Source: Anagrus nilaparvatae (Eukaryota > Arthropoda > Insecta > Hymenoptera > Mymaridae). From it: DNA of 64,000 nt. The stretch is taken from NCBI GenBank assembly GCA_022575985.1, contig JAKSXM010000107.1:5146001-5210000 (forward strand), read 5' to 3'. The notes beneath the pieces are model-generated. The model was not told where the DNA came from. It saw only the letters and a list, made by a program, of their open reading frames with translations, and made no database searches. The translations under genes and the position numbers were made by a program. Shown piece by piece: positions 23,521 to 35,447 of this stretch (positions are counted from its first letter, which is position 1; each line of letters starts with the position of its first letter).

Positions 23521-23597
23521 CATGCTATATATTAAATGACGACAGTGTGTTTTGAAAATTTTTTTTTTATTATTCATCGATAACTCTATTGATCAAC
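23521..23597 (+). promoter_or_regulatory. Histone H1 core promoter and leader
   Basis: A TATA-like sequence (ctatatatta, about 23524-23533) lies about 65 bases upstream of the H1 ATG. The spacing suits a short-leader histone transcript. Confidence 0.5.
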
Positions 23598-24197
23598 ATG
23601 GCAGATACAGCAGCAGCACCAGCTGTCCCGGCATCAGTTTCCCCAAAAAAGGCGAAGAAACCAGCATCAAAAAAAGCTGCAAGCAAGGCAGAACATCCTC
23701 CAACATCTGATATGGTCAATAAAGCCATAAGTGAATTAAAAGAAACTAAAGGATCTTCTCTACAGGCAATCAAGAAATATATTGCTGCTAACTATAAAAT
23801 AGACGTTGAGAAAAATGCCATTTACATAAGGAAGTATTTGGTATCTGCAGTAACCAAGGGCAAATTGGTACAGTCAAAAGGTACTGGAGCATCAGGCAGA
23901 TTCAAGTTGGCTAGCAGTAAAGTTGCTGAAAAGAAGCCAGTAAAGAAACCTGCAGCTAAAAAGCCAGCAGCAAGTAAGAAAACAACCGCTGCCAAGAAAC
24001 CAACATCTACTAAGAAACCTGTTGCAGCCAAAAAATCAGCAGCAGCAAAAAAACCAGCTGCTGAGAAAAAAGCCAAAGCAACAAAACCTGCTGCACCTAA
24101 ATCTCCATCAAAGGCTAAAAAAACAAAATCTCCAGCTAAGCCAAAAGCTCCAAAGCCTAAAAAAGCAGCTCCAAAAGCTAAATCAGCAAAAAAATAA
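23598..24197 (+). CDS. H1: Linker histone H1
   Basis: The 199-residue product starts [20 protein letters not shown]; the in-frame TTG nine bases upstream is not used as the start. A short N-terminal tail precedes the winged-helix globular domain (residues about 36-105), with [20 protein letters not shown] and ending TGASGRFKL. The C-terminal tail is Lys/Ala/Pro-rich with (S/T)PKK-like motifs such as [14 protein letters not shown]. It binds linker DNA at the nucleosome dyad and compacts chromatin. It is the only H1 in the window, is intronless, and heads a cluster of core histone pairs. The alanine codons drive a GC composition above the flanks. Confidence 0.96.
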   Translation: MADTAAAPAVPASVSPKKAKKPASKKAASKAEHPPTSDMVNKAISELKETKGSSLQAIKKYIAANYKIDVEKNAIYIRKYLVSAVTKGKLVQSKGTGASGRFKLASSKVAEKKPVKKPAAKKPAASKKTTAAKKPTSTKKPVAAKKSAAAKKPAAEKKAKATKPAAPKSPSKAKKTKSPAKPKAPKPKKAAPKAKSAKK

Positions 24198-24217
24198 ATA
24201 TTAATCATTTTAAATCT

Positions 24218-24231
24218 GTCCTTTTTAGGAC
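24218..24231 (+). other. Degenerate second stem-loop 5' of the H1 3' stem-loop
   Basis: GTCCTTTTTAGGAC forms a 5-bp stem with a T-rich loop 20 bases after the H1 stop, just before the true histone stem-loop. It resembles a shortened histone hairpin. Confidence 0.45.
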
Positions 24232-24243
24232 AAAACTACAATC

Positions 24244-24259
24244 GGCCCTTTTCAGGGCC
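24244..24259 (+). terminator. Histone 3' stem-loop (H1)
   Basis: GGCCCTTTTCAGGGCC is the 6-bp stem and 4-base loop bound by SLBP for processing of non-polyadenylated histone mRNA, 46 bases after the stop. Confidence 0.93.
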
Positions 24260-25362
24260 ATCAACAATTTTTAAACAAATAAACAACTATTGCATAATTA
24301 TGAGTACCTTCTAACTTAAGTATTGAGTGATATCAATTTTTATAACATGCTAAATTTAACTTTTTTAATAAAAAATAATTGATTTCTTGAATCTGATACT
24401 TAATTTTTTGGAAATTTTTTAAATAAGAAATAAAAAATACAGATTTTTTTCCATGAAAGTACTAATATCCAGAAGTATCGTTTTTATCGGATACCTCCAA
24501 TCTAATAGTTAAATTTTTGAAAATTAAAAAAAATACAAAAAACATCAAATTTTTTTCTTTTGACGTAGTAACTAATTACTTTCTCCGAAAGTATTAACTT
24601 AGAAACATCGTTTTTACACGTTTTCTTTGCTCTGATACATAGTTATTTGGAAATTTTTTAAAACAGCGATTTTTTAAATAAGAAAAATAAAAAATACTTT
24701 TTATTCTTTAAGGACCTATAGTACCTAATTTTCATATAAAAAAATAATCATTTTAGAAATTCAATATTTCTCAATAATTCGTATTTTAATCTTTTGTGTC
24801 AAGAAATAAAAAAACTCCATTTGTTTTTGTTCGACGCAATGCCTAATTTTTTTGTATATGAAAGTTTTAGAAATATCATTTTAACACCAATATATTTAAA
24901 AACAGTAATAATTATTTCATTTTTGTTTTAGCCGATACACCAAAAACTGTCTAGTAAACGAATTTTAGAAGTTTATTTTTGTAAATGCGACGGACTGTGG
25001 CTGCAATTAGTATAATAAGCATTTTTAACACGAATTTCTGAATGCTTTGTTCACTAGTAGAGAAAATTTTATGTACTGATGTAGAAAAATTTTCATTTTT
25101 TTTATGTAAAAAATCTAAATTTTCCATCAAATGAAACTGACAAATATCAAGAAAAAGATAATTTTCAGTTTTTCGTATAAAATTTTACTTAATTTAGGTG
25201 GCCATTATGAAAATTTTGATAATGCTAATGAGAAACCATAGTGCCAATTACTTGGCAGCGTTTTCTTTTGTAATGTAAAACATAATCAAACGTAAAGATT
25301 TAATTTTCATTTAACATTACATAGTCGTTGGAATGTTATTTAAACGTTGAAAAAATTATGTT
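24260..25362. other. Spacer with a diverged copy of the inverted-repeat minisatellite
   Basis: 24375-24720 repeats the phrases tgaatctgatacttaatttttt, catgaaagtactaatatcc and gacgtagtaac that form the tandem units in the long inverted repeat, but diverged and in the right-arm orientation. The rest is AT-rich without genes. Confidence 0.6.
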
Positions 25363-25378
25363 GGCCCCGAAAAGGGCC
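25363..25378 (-). terminator. Histone 3' stem-loop (H3, copy 1), variant
   Basis: On the transcript strand it reads GGCCCTTTTCGGGGCC. The base closing the loop is G instead of A, giving a U-G wobble at the top of the stem. It is 23 bases from the stop. Confidence 0.9.
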
Positions 25379-25401
25379 GATTTATTGTTCCATTTTGCAA
25401 T

Positions 25402-26324
<923 letters not shown>

Positions 26325-26353
26325 TTTGACAAATCAGCGAAACTTAAACAATC

Positions 26354-26369
26354 GGCCCTTTTCAGGGCC
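26354..26369 (+). terminator. Histone 3' stem-loop (H4, copy 1)
   Basis: Canonical GGCCCTTTTCAGGGCC, 29 bases after the stop. Confidence 0.95.
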
Positions 26370-27347
26370 AAAAATTTTTTAAGCGTACGAACATTATTTC
26401 TTCCTTTTTTAAACTTAAACAATAAATAATTTGTTCTGCTTTACAAAACTACAATGATTTTCTGAATTTATAATGTATATATCGCATTCTCATTTTCATT
26501 TTTTTTGCAAAAATAGTGTCACGTGATAGTATATAGAATTTACAAATTTTTTTGTTTTAAAGTTTGTATTTCAAAAAGTTGCTGACCATACACCGTAAAA
26601 ATAAACAAAATTTTTAATTGAAAAAAAAATTTGTGGCTAAAATATGAAAAAAAGCCTTAATAATCGCATGGATTTTTATTTTCATTTATTTAAAGTTTGT
26701 ACTTCGCTTAATTTTAGATGTACTACCAACAGCCATTTAATCTTAAATTAATGTTTTAGATGCTATTTAAGTTTACAATATGGCCAAAATTTTCTTATTT
26801 ATTCACAAAAGCATAAAAAGATTTATACCTTATGAAATATGCGGTTTAAAGTACAATAATAAAAATTTTTTAAATTTACTAAGTTACAATAATGAAAATA
26901 ACAACTTGATCCTTTAATAAAAAAATCTTTTATTCTGTTTTCTAAAAATTACAGCACTAAAAGAAAAAAAGATTTTTATATATTACCTATTTTTGCAAAA
27001 AAAAATGAAAAATCATGTCTTTTTATTACGTAGTACAATATTTGTTAATATTGACTAAAATTTTTTAAATTTAAAAATTTACAATATATTTATTTTTAAC
27101 TGTACGGCAATAAATGTCCCATCTTAAAATTTATTTCAACTAATATTGAAAATTAAATTTATTTATTATTTCAAAGCTACGACAATTTTGCAACCATAGT
27201 TTCAAAACTAAAATTGAACGACGGTAATGCAAAAATAATTCAACAAAAAGTTAACAGTAAAGTTTAGCTATGTTATTTAATAATGTCGCGAAAAATTAAA
27301 TTACAAACTGCAGATATAGAATGTATTCTTTTGTTTTAAAAATTGAT
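26370..27347. other. Intergenic spacer, no gene seen
   Basis: AT-rich interval between convergent H4 and H2B 3' ends. It has no ORF of note. Confidence 0.6.
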
Positions 27348-27363
27348 GGCCCTGAAAAGGGCC
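27348..27363 (-). terminator. Histone 3' stem-loop (H2B, copy 1)
   Basis: Canonical sequence on the minus strand, 24 bases after the stop. Confidence 0.95.
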
Positions 27364-27387
27364 GATTGAATAACATTTATCTTTTGT

Positions 27388-27762
27388 TTATTTGGAGCTT
27401 GTGTACTTAGTGACTGCTTTGGTGCCTTCACTGACAGCGTGCTTAGCAAGTTCTCCGGGCAATAAGAGACGGACAGCAGTTTGGATTTCCCGGGACGTGA
27501 TGGTTGATCTCTTGTTGTAATGAGCCAAACGGGAAGCTTCAGCTGCAATGCGTTCAAAAATGTCATTTACGAAAGAATTCATAATAGACATAGCCTTGCT
27601 GGAAACTCCAGTATCGGGATGTACTTGTTTAAGTACTTTGTAAATGTAAATAGCGTAAGATTCCTTCCTCTTACGCTTCTTTTTCTTGTCACCACCTTTG
27701 CTAATATTTTTCTGAGCCTTGCCGGCTTTCTTTACAGCCTTTCCACTTGCTTTAGGTGCCAT
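27388..27762 (-). CDS. H2B: Histone H2B, copy 1
   Basis: The 124-residue product starts [20 protein letters not shown]. The start was chosen at this ATG because the TTG-led upstream extension is leader. A Lys-rich tail is followed by the histone fold ([20 protein letters not shown]) and ends [11 protein letters not shown]. It dimerises with H2A. It is divergent from the H2A gene at 27978. Position 76 is Ala; the other copy has Ser. Confidence 0.97.
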   Translation of the reverse strand: MAPKASGKAVKKAGKAQKNISKGGDKKKKRKRKESYAIYIYKVLKQVHPDTGVSSKAMSIMNSFVNDIFERIAAEASRLAHYNKRSTITSREIQTAVRLLLPGELAKHAVSEGTKAVTKYTSSK

Positions 27763-27977
27763 CTTAGAGTTCAAACGATAGCGTCAAGAATGATATATTT
27801 TTTTTTAAAAAACTCTGTTTTGTAACTTCTTACGTTTCTTTCCCCACCAATCAAAAAATAAAATCGTCTTTATTGGTGCGCTGTAATCTATCTGAATTAA
27901 CAATATCGAGTTTTTTTTCTCGAAATTTATTTTTACTTCTTTCTTTTTCGAAGCAACTGCATAATATTACCTACACA
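27763..27977. promoter_or_regulatory. Bidirectional H2B/H2A promoter, copy 1
   Basis: A 215-bp interval with oppositely oriented CCAAT boxes (accaatcaa near 27848 and attggtgcg near 27872). The H2A leader has tcgagtttttt and ttcgaag motifs. Layout is conserved in 31079-31291. Confidence 0.75.
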
Positions 27978-28352
27978 ATGTCAGGACGTGGCAAAGGAGG
28001 AAAAAGCAAGGCTAAGTCAAAGACTCGTTCTAGCAGAGCTGGTCTTCAATTTCCAGTCGGTAGAATTCATCGATTATTAAGAAAAGGCAATTACGCTGAG
28101 CGCGTTGGTGCCGGAGCTCCAGTTTACTTGGCCGCTGTAATGGAATATTTGGCTGCTGAAGTTCTTGAATTGGCAGGAAACGCAGCCCGTGACAACAAAA
28201 AAACCAGGATCATTCCTCGTCACCTTCAGTTAGCCATTCGTAACGATGAGGAATTGAACAAACTTCTTTCTGGAGTCACTATTGCTCAAGGTGGTGTACT
28301 TCCTAATATTCAAGCAGTTCTTCTTCCTAAAAAGACTGAAAAGAAAGCATAA
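27978..28352 (+). CDS. H2A: Histone H2A, copy 1
   Basis: The 124-residue product starts [20 protein letters not shown]. The upstream in-frame extension beginning at 27873 is leader. It contains the H2A fold with [20 protein letters not shown] and ends LPKKTEKKA. It lacks the SQ(E/D) C-terminal motif, so it is a canonical H2A and not H2AX. Protein is identical to copy 2. Confidence 0.97.
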   Translation: MSGRGKGGKSKAKSKTRSSRAGLQFPVGRIHRLLRKGNYAERVGAGAPVYLAAVMEYLAAEVLELAGNAARDNKKTRIIPRHLQLAIRNDEELNKLLSGVTIAQGGVLPNIQAVLLPKKTEKKA

Positions 28353-28374
28353 AGTATTTTTCACATAATCAATC

Positions 28375-28390
28375 GGCCCTTTTCAGGGCC
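28375..28390 (+). terminator. Histone 3' stem-loop (H2A, copy 1)
   Basis: Canonical GGCCCTTTTCAGGGCC, 22 bases after the stop. Confidence 0.95.
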
Positions 28391-29264
28391 AACAATTTTT
28401 TAAACGTACGCACATTGTTCGTTTCTTCCTTTTTTAAATTTAAGTTCGATAAACAATTATTTTATTTAAATAAAATTTATAAATTGGGTATTCTGCTTTA
28501 CAAAAATATAATATCGAACGTTCTTTGTTAAAATGCCACACTCTTGGCTCCTGCACATCTAAATTTTGAAGACAAGATGATGGGCAAGGGATCAAATTGT
28601 TCGATAAAGTACCTATCTATTTTTTAATGCCACTTGACTTATAATATAATCAAACTTTAGTGATCAAGGGTTATTTTGCCAAACAAATAAATATTTAAAT
28701 CAATTCTCTGATCTAATTCTTTTTTATTTGTTTACTAATGTTTCTCACCAGAACATACGAATATTTTTAATTTTGCAAATTTTAGAAATTCAATCCTTGC
28801 AGAAAAATGGGCTTAAAAAAAATTTATCAATTTCCTAAATTTAAAATTTTTAGCTTAAAAACATTAATGTAAGAATTTATTCGTAATACAAAAAGTGCTT
28901 TGAATTTACCTAGTGAGAAGAAAAAAAAAGAAATATTTTTGCATTTTTAAAATTTTAAATTTAACAATGTTTTGAAGTAAGTAAGAAAATTTTTCTTCTT
29001 CAAATCCTGGAAAATTTTATACATGTTTTAAGGCAGAGGGTATTTAATTTTAAAAAATAATAAATTTAATAGAAGCATTTTCTTATGCGCGGTATAAAAT
29101 TTCCGTTCAAAATTTTATTGTTCTTATTCTTCATAAAATAATACACACTATTAACCTACAAGAATTTTTTCTTATCCAGAAATGAATTAATTTGGCGCAC
29201 GGGGCCTTCGGCCCCCCTGTCTTATATAACTCTTTTTTTTAATTTTCTTATTTATTTCATAAAC

Positions 29265-29395
29265 GTTTGTGAAAGCTGTTTTCCTTGAAGTGAAAAATTG
29301 TTCGTGTTCCACGAATGTTCGTGAAAGCTCTGTTTTTTCCACGAGCCGGAAAACTGTTCGTGTTCCACGAACGTTCGTGAGTTCGTGTTTCCGGA
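29265..29395. repeat. Cluster of cgtg/cacg palindromic repeats
   Basis: The motif ttcgtgttccacgaa followed by tgttcgtg or cgttcgtg occurs twice (near 29300 and 29352), with partial copies on either side. Each is a palindrome around ttccacgaa. Confidence 0.6.
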
Positions 29396-30072
29396 TACTG
29401 ATTAGACCAACACAATTCTTTAGAGATGAATTATTTAAAAAAAAAAATTATTTTTATTTTACATCTAATAAAAAAGATTCAAATTGAAAATAATGTTTTT
29501 TAGACCTCAAAATAATTCCACTCTAAAGAAATGATTAGACATTAATTCTTTTCTGGGTAACAAAAAATTCTTTTAGATATTTGATTATTGCAATAATTCT
29601 ATTTAAATATAAAGTTTTTTTAGGTTACATTTTTCTCTTCCCGCGGTGAGAAATTTAAAAATTTTCTTCTCTCGTTAGAAGAAAAAATCTCCTCTGTCGA
29701 TGTGTATGGTCTCTACCGTCTTACGTATTTAATTAAATTAAATAGATTAAATGTATTTTGATCAAGCATACAGAAATGAAAAAATTAATTAATCTCCTGT
29801 ACGTTTTGTTGATGTGATTTTTCTCAAATACAAAAACGTTCCTAACGTTTCACGGACAGAAATAATGCCTAATCCGTTTTCAAATATTTTTTTTCTAAAT
29901 AATTTCATAATTATGTATAACTTTCATGAATTTATCACTGTCCTAGTACATTTTCGTAATATTTAAATAATGCATATTATAGCTATAAATTGATGAAAAC
30001 CGACACATTTTTTAATTATTTGCCTGGCACAAAATATTTATATTCACAAATTAATTAAAATTAGATATGAAA

Positions 30073-30102
30073 AGTCGTGGGTTCGAGTCCTACCGGCTCC
30101 GA
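30073..30102 (+). pseudogene. tRNA 3'-end fragment (T-arm and acceptor strand)
   Basis: The sequence gtgggttcgagtcctac has the T-arm (GTGGG-TTCGAGT-CCTAC) followed by cggctccga, an acceptor 3' strand with a discriminator base. No complementary 5' acceptor (ggagccg), D-arm or anticodon arm lies upstream, so it is not a functional tRNA. It may be a tRNA-derived SINE or element end. Confidence 0.55.
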
Positions 30103-30656
30103 CATATTTTTATTTTTGAGAAACATTCATTATTTATTAATATCACTTTTTTTCAATTTATTTGTGTTTATAACAACATTACACAATTTTTCAGTTGCAA
30201 AAAATTATTGAAAAATTGAAAAATTTTTCGATTAAATTTTCCAAGCATATGTTACTGATATCTACTTTGTCGAGTATTTAAATGCATACCACATTCAGTA
30301 GTAGTATTATTCAGTATTATTAACATCTTTGTTCGTAAAGACCAATTCTAATTTTAATTAATTTGTAAAAATATAACGAACGATAAATTCTTAGATTTAT
30401 TATATTTATATTCTCTTTTAGATAGTCATATATTTAATTATCAGTCATTCAAAGTAATAGCTGTAATTAGGCATTTGAATAGTAAGTAATGGATTAGAAA
30501 AGTTCTTTCATACGAACATTTTATTAAAAATCAAGAAACTTGAATAAAAAAAACAAAAATACTTGAAAAAGAATGTATTTTGCATCCAGGTCCTTAATGG
30601 TCTTTTCAAATTCATCATATGATATTAATAGTTTATTACGTTTTTAAAGACATGAT

Positions 30657-30672
30657 GGCCCTGAAAAGGGCC
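30657..30672 (-). terminator. Histone 3' stem-loop (H2B, copy 2)
   Basis: Canonical sequence on the minus strand, 31 bases after the stop. Confidence 0.95.
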
Positions 30673-30703
30673 GATTAGATACAAAATTAATTGAAATATC
30701 AGC

Positions 30704-31078
30704 TTATTTAGAACTGGTATATTTAGTGACAGCCTTGGTGCCTTCACTGACAGCATGCTTAGCAAGTTCTCCAGGTAAAAGAAGTCGTACTGCGGTTTGA
30801 ATTTCCCGAGACGTGATGGTTGACCTCTTATTGTAATGAGCCAATCGGGAAGATTCAGCAGCGATACGTTCAAAAATGTCATTTACGAAAGAATTCATAA
30901 TTGACATGGCTTTGCTGGAAACTCCGGTATCGGGATGCACTTGCTTGAGTACTTTGTAGATGTAAATAGCGTAAGATTCCTTCCTCTTGCGTTTTTTTTT
31001 CTTGTCACCGCCTTTGCTTATATTTTTCTGAGCCTTGCCGGCTTTTTTTACAGCCTTTCCACTAGCTTTAGGTGCCAT
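30704..31078 (-). CDS. H2B: Histone H2B, copy 2
   Basis: 124 residues, starting directly at ATG. It differs from copy 1 by Ser for Ala at residue 76 ([14 protein letters not shown]), in helix 2 of the histone fold. It is divergent from the H2A gene at 31292. Confidence 0.97.
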   Translation of the reverse strand: MAPKASGKAVKKAGKAQKNISKGGDKKKKRKRKESYAIYIYKVLKQVHPDTGVSSKAMSIMNSFVNDIFERIAAESSRLAHYNKRSTITSREIQTAVRLLLPGELAKHAVSEGTKAVTKYTSSK

Positions 31079-31291
31079 GTTTACGAATGAACGTATAAGA
31101 CCAAAGTAAAAAAAAATTTTTTTTCATGCTAGTTTTGTAACTTTTAGCGTTTCTCTCCCCACTAATCAAAAAATTAAGATGTTCTGTTATTGGTGCGCCG
31201 TATTTCATCTGATTTATCAAGTTCGAGTTTTTTTGTCTTTCGCTATTTTTACTTCGTTGTTTTTCGAAGAACTACATAACAATATTATACA
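31079..31291. promoter_or_regulatory. Bidirectional H2B/H2A promoter, copy 2
   Basis: A 213-bp interval. It keeps the ccactaatcaa...attggtgcgccgt pair of boxes and the H2A leader pattern of copy 1, with more sequence divergence than is seen between the two H3/H4 promoters. Confidence 0.75.
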
Positions 31292-31666
31292 ATGTCAGGA
31301 CGTGGAAAAGGTGGAAAAAGTAAGGCTAAGTCAAAGACACGCTCAAGCAGAGCTGGTTTACAGTTTCCAGTTGGTAGAATACATCGGTTACTGAGAAAGG
31401 GTAATTACGCTGAACGCGTTGGTGCTGGAGCTCCAGTTTATTTGGCTGCAGTTATGGAATACTTGGCCGCTGAAGTTCTTGAATTGGCAGGAAATGCAGC
31501 TCGTGACAACAAAAAAACCAGAATCATTCCTCGTCATCTTCAGTTGGCCATTCGTAACGACGAAGAATTAAACAAACTTCTCTCCGGCGTTACTATTGCA
31601 CAAGGTGGTGTTCTTCCTAACATTCAAGCAGTTCTTCTTCCTAAGAAAACAGAAAAGAAAGCATAA
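31292..31666 (+). CDS. H2A: Histone H2A, copy 2
   Basis: 124 residues, protein identical to copy 1, with many silent differences. Intronless and divergent from H2B copy 2. Confidence 0.97.
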   Translation: MSGRGKGGKSKAKSKTRSSRAGLQFPVGRIHRLLRKGNYAERVGAGAPVYLAAVMEYLAAEVLELAGNAARDNKKTRIIPRHLQLAIRNDEELNKLLSGVTIAQGGVLPNIQAVLLPKKTEKKA

Positions 31667-31693
31667 AAAAAAATTACTGCTTCAATATCAATC

Positions 31694-31709
31694 GGCCCTT
31701 TTCAGGGCC
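31694..31709 (+). terminator. Histone 3' stem-loop (H2A, copy 2)
   Basis: Canonical GGCCCTTTTCAGGGCC, 27 bases after the stop. Confidence 0.95.
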
Positions 31710-32545
31710 ATCAATTTTTTTAACCATAACATACTATTTCATTTAATCATTTATCTTGTTTTAAAATATGTTAATTTACATTTATTAACAAAAGCAAACT
31801 TGTTTAGTATTATTAAAACGAAAACAACAAATTAATTATATATCATAGATACATCTTAATCTATTTATTTCAATGAAAAATATATCTACTTCCGCTTTTT
31901 TAAGAATTAAAGAAAATTGCTCATAACAAAAAAAATTACAAACGGGAATAAGAAAAAATTAATTGCCGACGGTTTCAGAGTATCAAAACCGTTATGGGAT
32001 ATAAAACTTAATAAATTTTTATAATTTTATCATTAGTTTATTATTATTTATTTCGTCAATATTAGAGAGCTCGTTTCACCTCAAAATCGAAAATTTGGTC
32101 CACGTTGTACTTCAAGGTAACAAATTACCTTAGTTCGGGATATTGGAATGGACCAACGTTTGTATTATTACAATTATGATCAAATAAGTACGCGTTAGAA
32201 TCGTTTGCAAATTAGCCAACGTTAAAAAATTATGCACAGGCTATTATTGCTGGACTTTGAAGAATTAATTCGCACTATCAATAAATATTTCTAAAAGTAA
32301 AACATATTTATATAATCATGAAACAAATTGACTCCTGTAATAAATTATATATTATAAGGACTTTATTATTGCGTGTTTATAAAAAACACAAAGGAGACGT
32401 CGTAGCATTTGCCTTCAGAATCCTTTTCGGCATGCGATTTCTTATTTGAAACGAAAACAATGACAATGAAATTAGTAAAAATAATCAACTATTAATTACT
32501 TATAATTAAGTACAAATAAGTTAAGTAACGTTTTAAAAAAATGTT
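31710..32545. other. Intergenic spacer, no gene seen
   Basis: AT-rich. 32095-32160 contains a loose palindrome (ttggtccacgttg...ggaccaacg) around ggtaacaaattacc, possibly a small MITE. Confidence 0.5.
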
Positions 32546-32561
32546 GGCCCTGAAAAGGGCC
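32546..32561 (-). terminator. Histone 3' stem-loop (H3, copy 2)
   Basis: Canonical on the minus strand, 25 bases after the stop. It lacks the G variant seen in H3 copy 1. Confidence 0.95.
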
Positions 32562-32586
32562 GATTAAAATTAATAGTGCATATAAT

Positions 32587-33508
<922 letters not shown>

Positions 33509-33541
33509 TTTTACAAATTAACAAAAATTATTTAAACAATC

Positions 33542-33557
33542 GGTCCTTTTCAGGGCC
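33542..33557 (+). terminator. Histone 3' stem-loop (H4, copy 2), variant
   Basis: It reads GGTCCTTTTCAGGGCC: the third base is T, producing a U-G pair in the stem while the loop is unchanged. It is 33 bases after the stop. Confidence 0.9.
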
Positions 33558-34394
33558 ATCAAATATTTTTTACGTGACTAGAAATGTTCATATCACCAGA
33601 AAATCGGACATTCGAAAGTTCTTTTTTTTTAATTTCAAAATGCAAGAAAAAGACTTGTTATTGCACTGCCCTACAGATCAAAAATCTCATACGTTATAAA
33701 TATTTTAAAGATTTCGAGATGTTTAAAGAAACGCGTTTATATAATACATTATTATATACAAGTGTGCGAATTTATAATTTGCACTTCTTGCTTCCAAATT
33801 TTCATCGATCTAAACACCCAAAACTTTGATTGTTCATTTCTTAAAAATCAAATATTTATGTTCAATATTTATTATTTTTTAGCTTTAACAAAATCTTAAA
33901 GAGATCAAATTTCAATTATCATGTTTAATTTTGTATTATTACTTATTTCTTATACTAAAATTCATCTTGAAGGCTTCATCAATTTTCCGATGGCCAGTTT
34001 TGAGTTACTATATTATATCACTTAAAGTAGTCAAAAAATACAAGTTTTTAAAAATACATATTCCTAATTGAACCAAATTTTAGTATTGCTCCAAGGTTTT
34101 TGGCATGGCTGAGCACGATTTTTGAAATTAATTTTTAATTTATTTAAGGATCCGTCAAGTGACCCCAGTTCGTTTTTTTGCAAAAATAATTCAATTGGCA
34201 AGAAACGAAGTCACTCAATTAAGTAGATTGAAAAATATTTATTAAATCATTTAAATCTTACAACCATAAAATATTGCTTTTACTTTTATTATGATATTAA
34301 GACCTAATTTTTTTATCAAAAAATCTCAAATTATTTTTTTTTTTTAGTTGTATGTCATGACTCATTTTTTTCACGAAAGAACTAATATCTAGAA
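33558..34394. other. Intergenic spacer after the histone cluster
   Basis: No gene seen. 34290-34394 is another diverged copy of the catgaaagtactaatatc repeat family, the host site of the next element. Confidence 0.5.
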
Positions 34395-34399
34395 GTATC

Positions 34400-35442
34400 C
34401 AGGGTGGCCACATTTCTGGAATTCTGGAAAGTCAGGGAATTTTTTTTAGGTCAGGGAAAGTCAGGAAATGTCAGGGAATAATTTCTTATTTCTGGAATTT
34501 ATTTTTTTTTTATAAAAATTAACAAATTTTTTCATTTAATAACTACTTAGAAGGGAGTTTTAGTTGGGTATTTAAGGTTGAATAAGGTGGATAAAAACAG
34601 CATTTTTTGATTTATGATTTCTGGAAATCGATGCTTCTAGAATGTTTAATTCTTATATCCATTTATCAAATTATATGTCCCTTAGAATTCAAAAATAAAA
34701 ATTTGAAAATTTATTAACTACAGGTGGAGATATTAACGCTTAAAATTTCGTTTATTTTTGAGCTACTAAATCAATCAAGATTTTTTTATAAAGCTTCTGA
34801 TTTTAAAAATTTATGATTATAATATTTAGGACATCATTGAGTATCGATTCACTATAAGAAATTTCAATTTCTAAGAATAATATAAAATATTTTCAAGATT
34901 TTTGATTTTGGACCTAACGTATAATTTTCAAAATATCAATTTATCCGGGGAAAAATTTAGAACATAAAAAATTTTTTTCAGTGAATCGACGCTAAATAAT
35001 GTCCTAAATATTATATTCAAAGATTTTTAAAATCAGAAACTATAAAAAAGTCTTGATTAATTTATTAGCTCAAAAATGAAGGGAATTTAAGAGCTAATAT
35101 CTGCAGTCAATAAATTTTCAAAATTTTTTTTTTGAATTCTAAGGGACATATATATAACTTAATAAATGGCAATAAGAATTAAACATTCCAGAAGCATCGG
35201 TTTACAGAAATTTTAATTCGAAAATTGCTATTTTTATCCATCTGATTGAACTTTAAATTTAATATTAAATTTTGAAAAAGAAAATGTCTGAAATTTACTA
35301 AAATTTGTCTAAAGGAAAATCTGGGAAGTCAGGGAATTTGGTATGTAAAATTTTGTCGAAACACTAAAAAAGTACTGGAAAATTAAAAAAAATAGTCTGG
35401 AAAGTCAGGGAAATTTAAAATTTCAGTTCCGTGGCCACCCTG
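34400..35442. mobile_element. 1-kb foldback transposon with 5-bp target duplication
   Basis: The ends are CAGGGTGGCCAC and its complement. GTATC is duplicated at 34395-34399 and 35443-35447. The arms pair along most of the length (for example ttctggaaagtcagggaa on both sides and cttagaattcaaaaa mid-arm), so the whole element is an imperfect hairpin. It carries no transposase. It sits inside a copy of the minisatellite-like repeat, whose empty form (agaagtatcgtttt) is seen at 24470. Confidence 0.85.
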
Positions 35443-35447
35443 GTATC

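Larger units (their letters stand above)
28391..30656. other. Long intergenic spacer inside the histone cluster
   Basis: No protein gene was seen. It holds a GC hairpin (ggggccttcggcccc, about 29198-29212), a cluster of related gttcgtg motifs (29265-29395) and a tRNA-like 3' fragment (30073-30102). Confidence 0.55.

Noticed and set aside
23822..24208. 128-codon minus-strand frame
   Set aside because: Antisense of the Ala/Lys-rich H1 tail; the composition (Ala/Phe/Gly) is an artefact.
27873..27977. N-terminal extension of H2A
   Set aside because: All H2A proteins begin MSGRGKGG; the extension is untranslated leader. The same reasoning applies to H3, H2B, H1 and H4 copy 2.
30073..30102. A functional tRNA gene
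   Set aside because: Only the T-arm and 3' acceptor strand are present.
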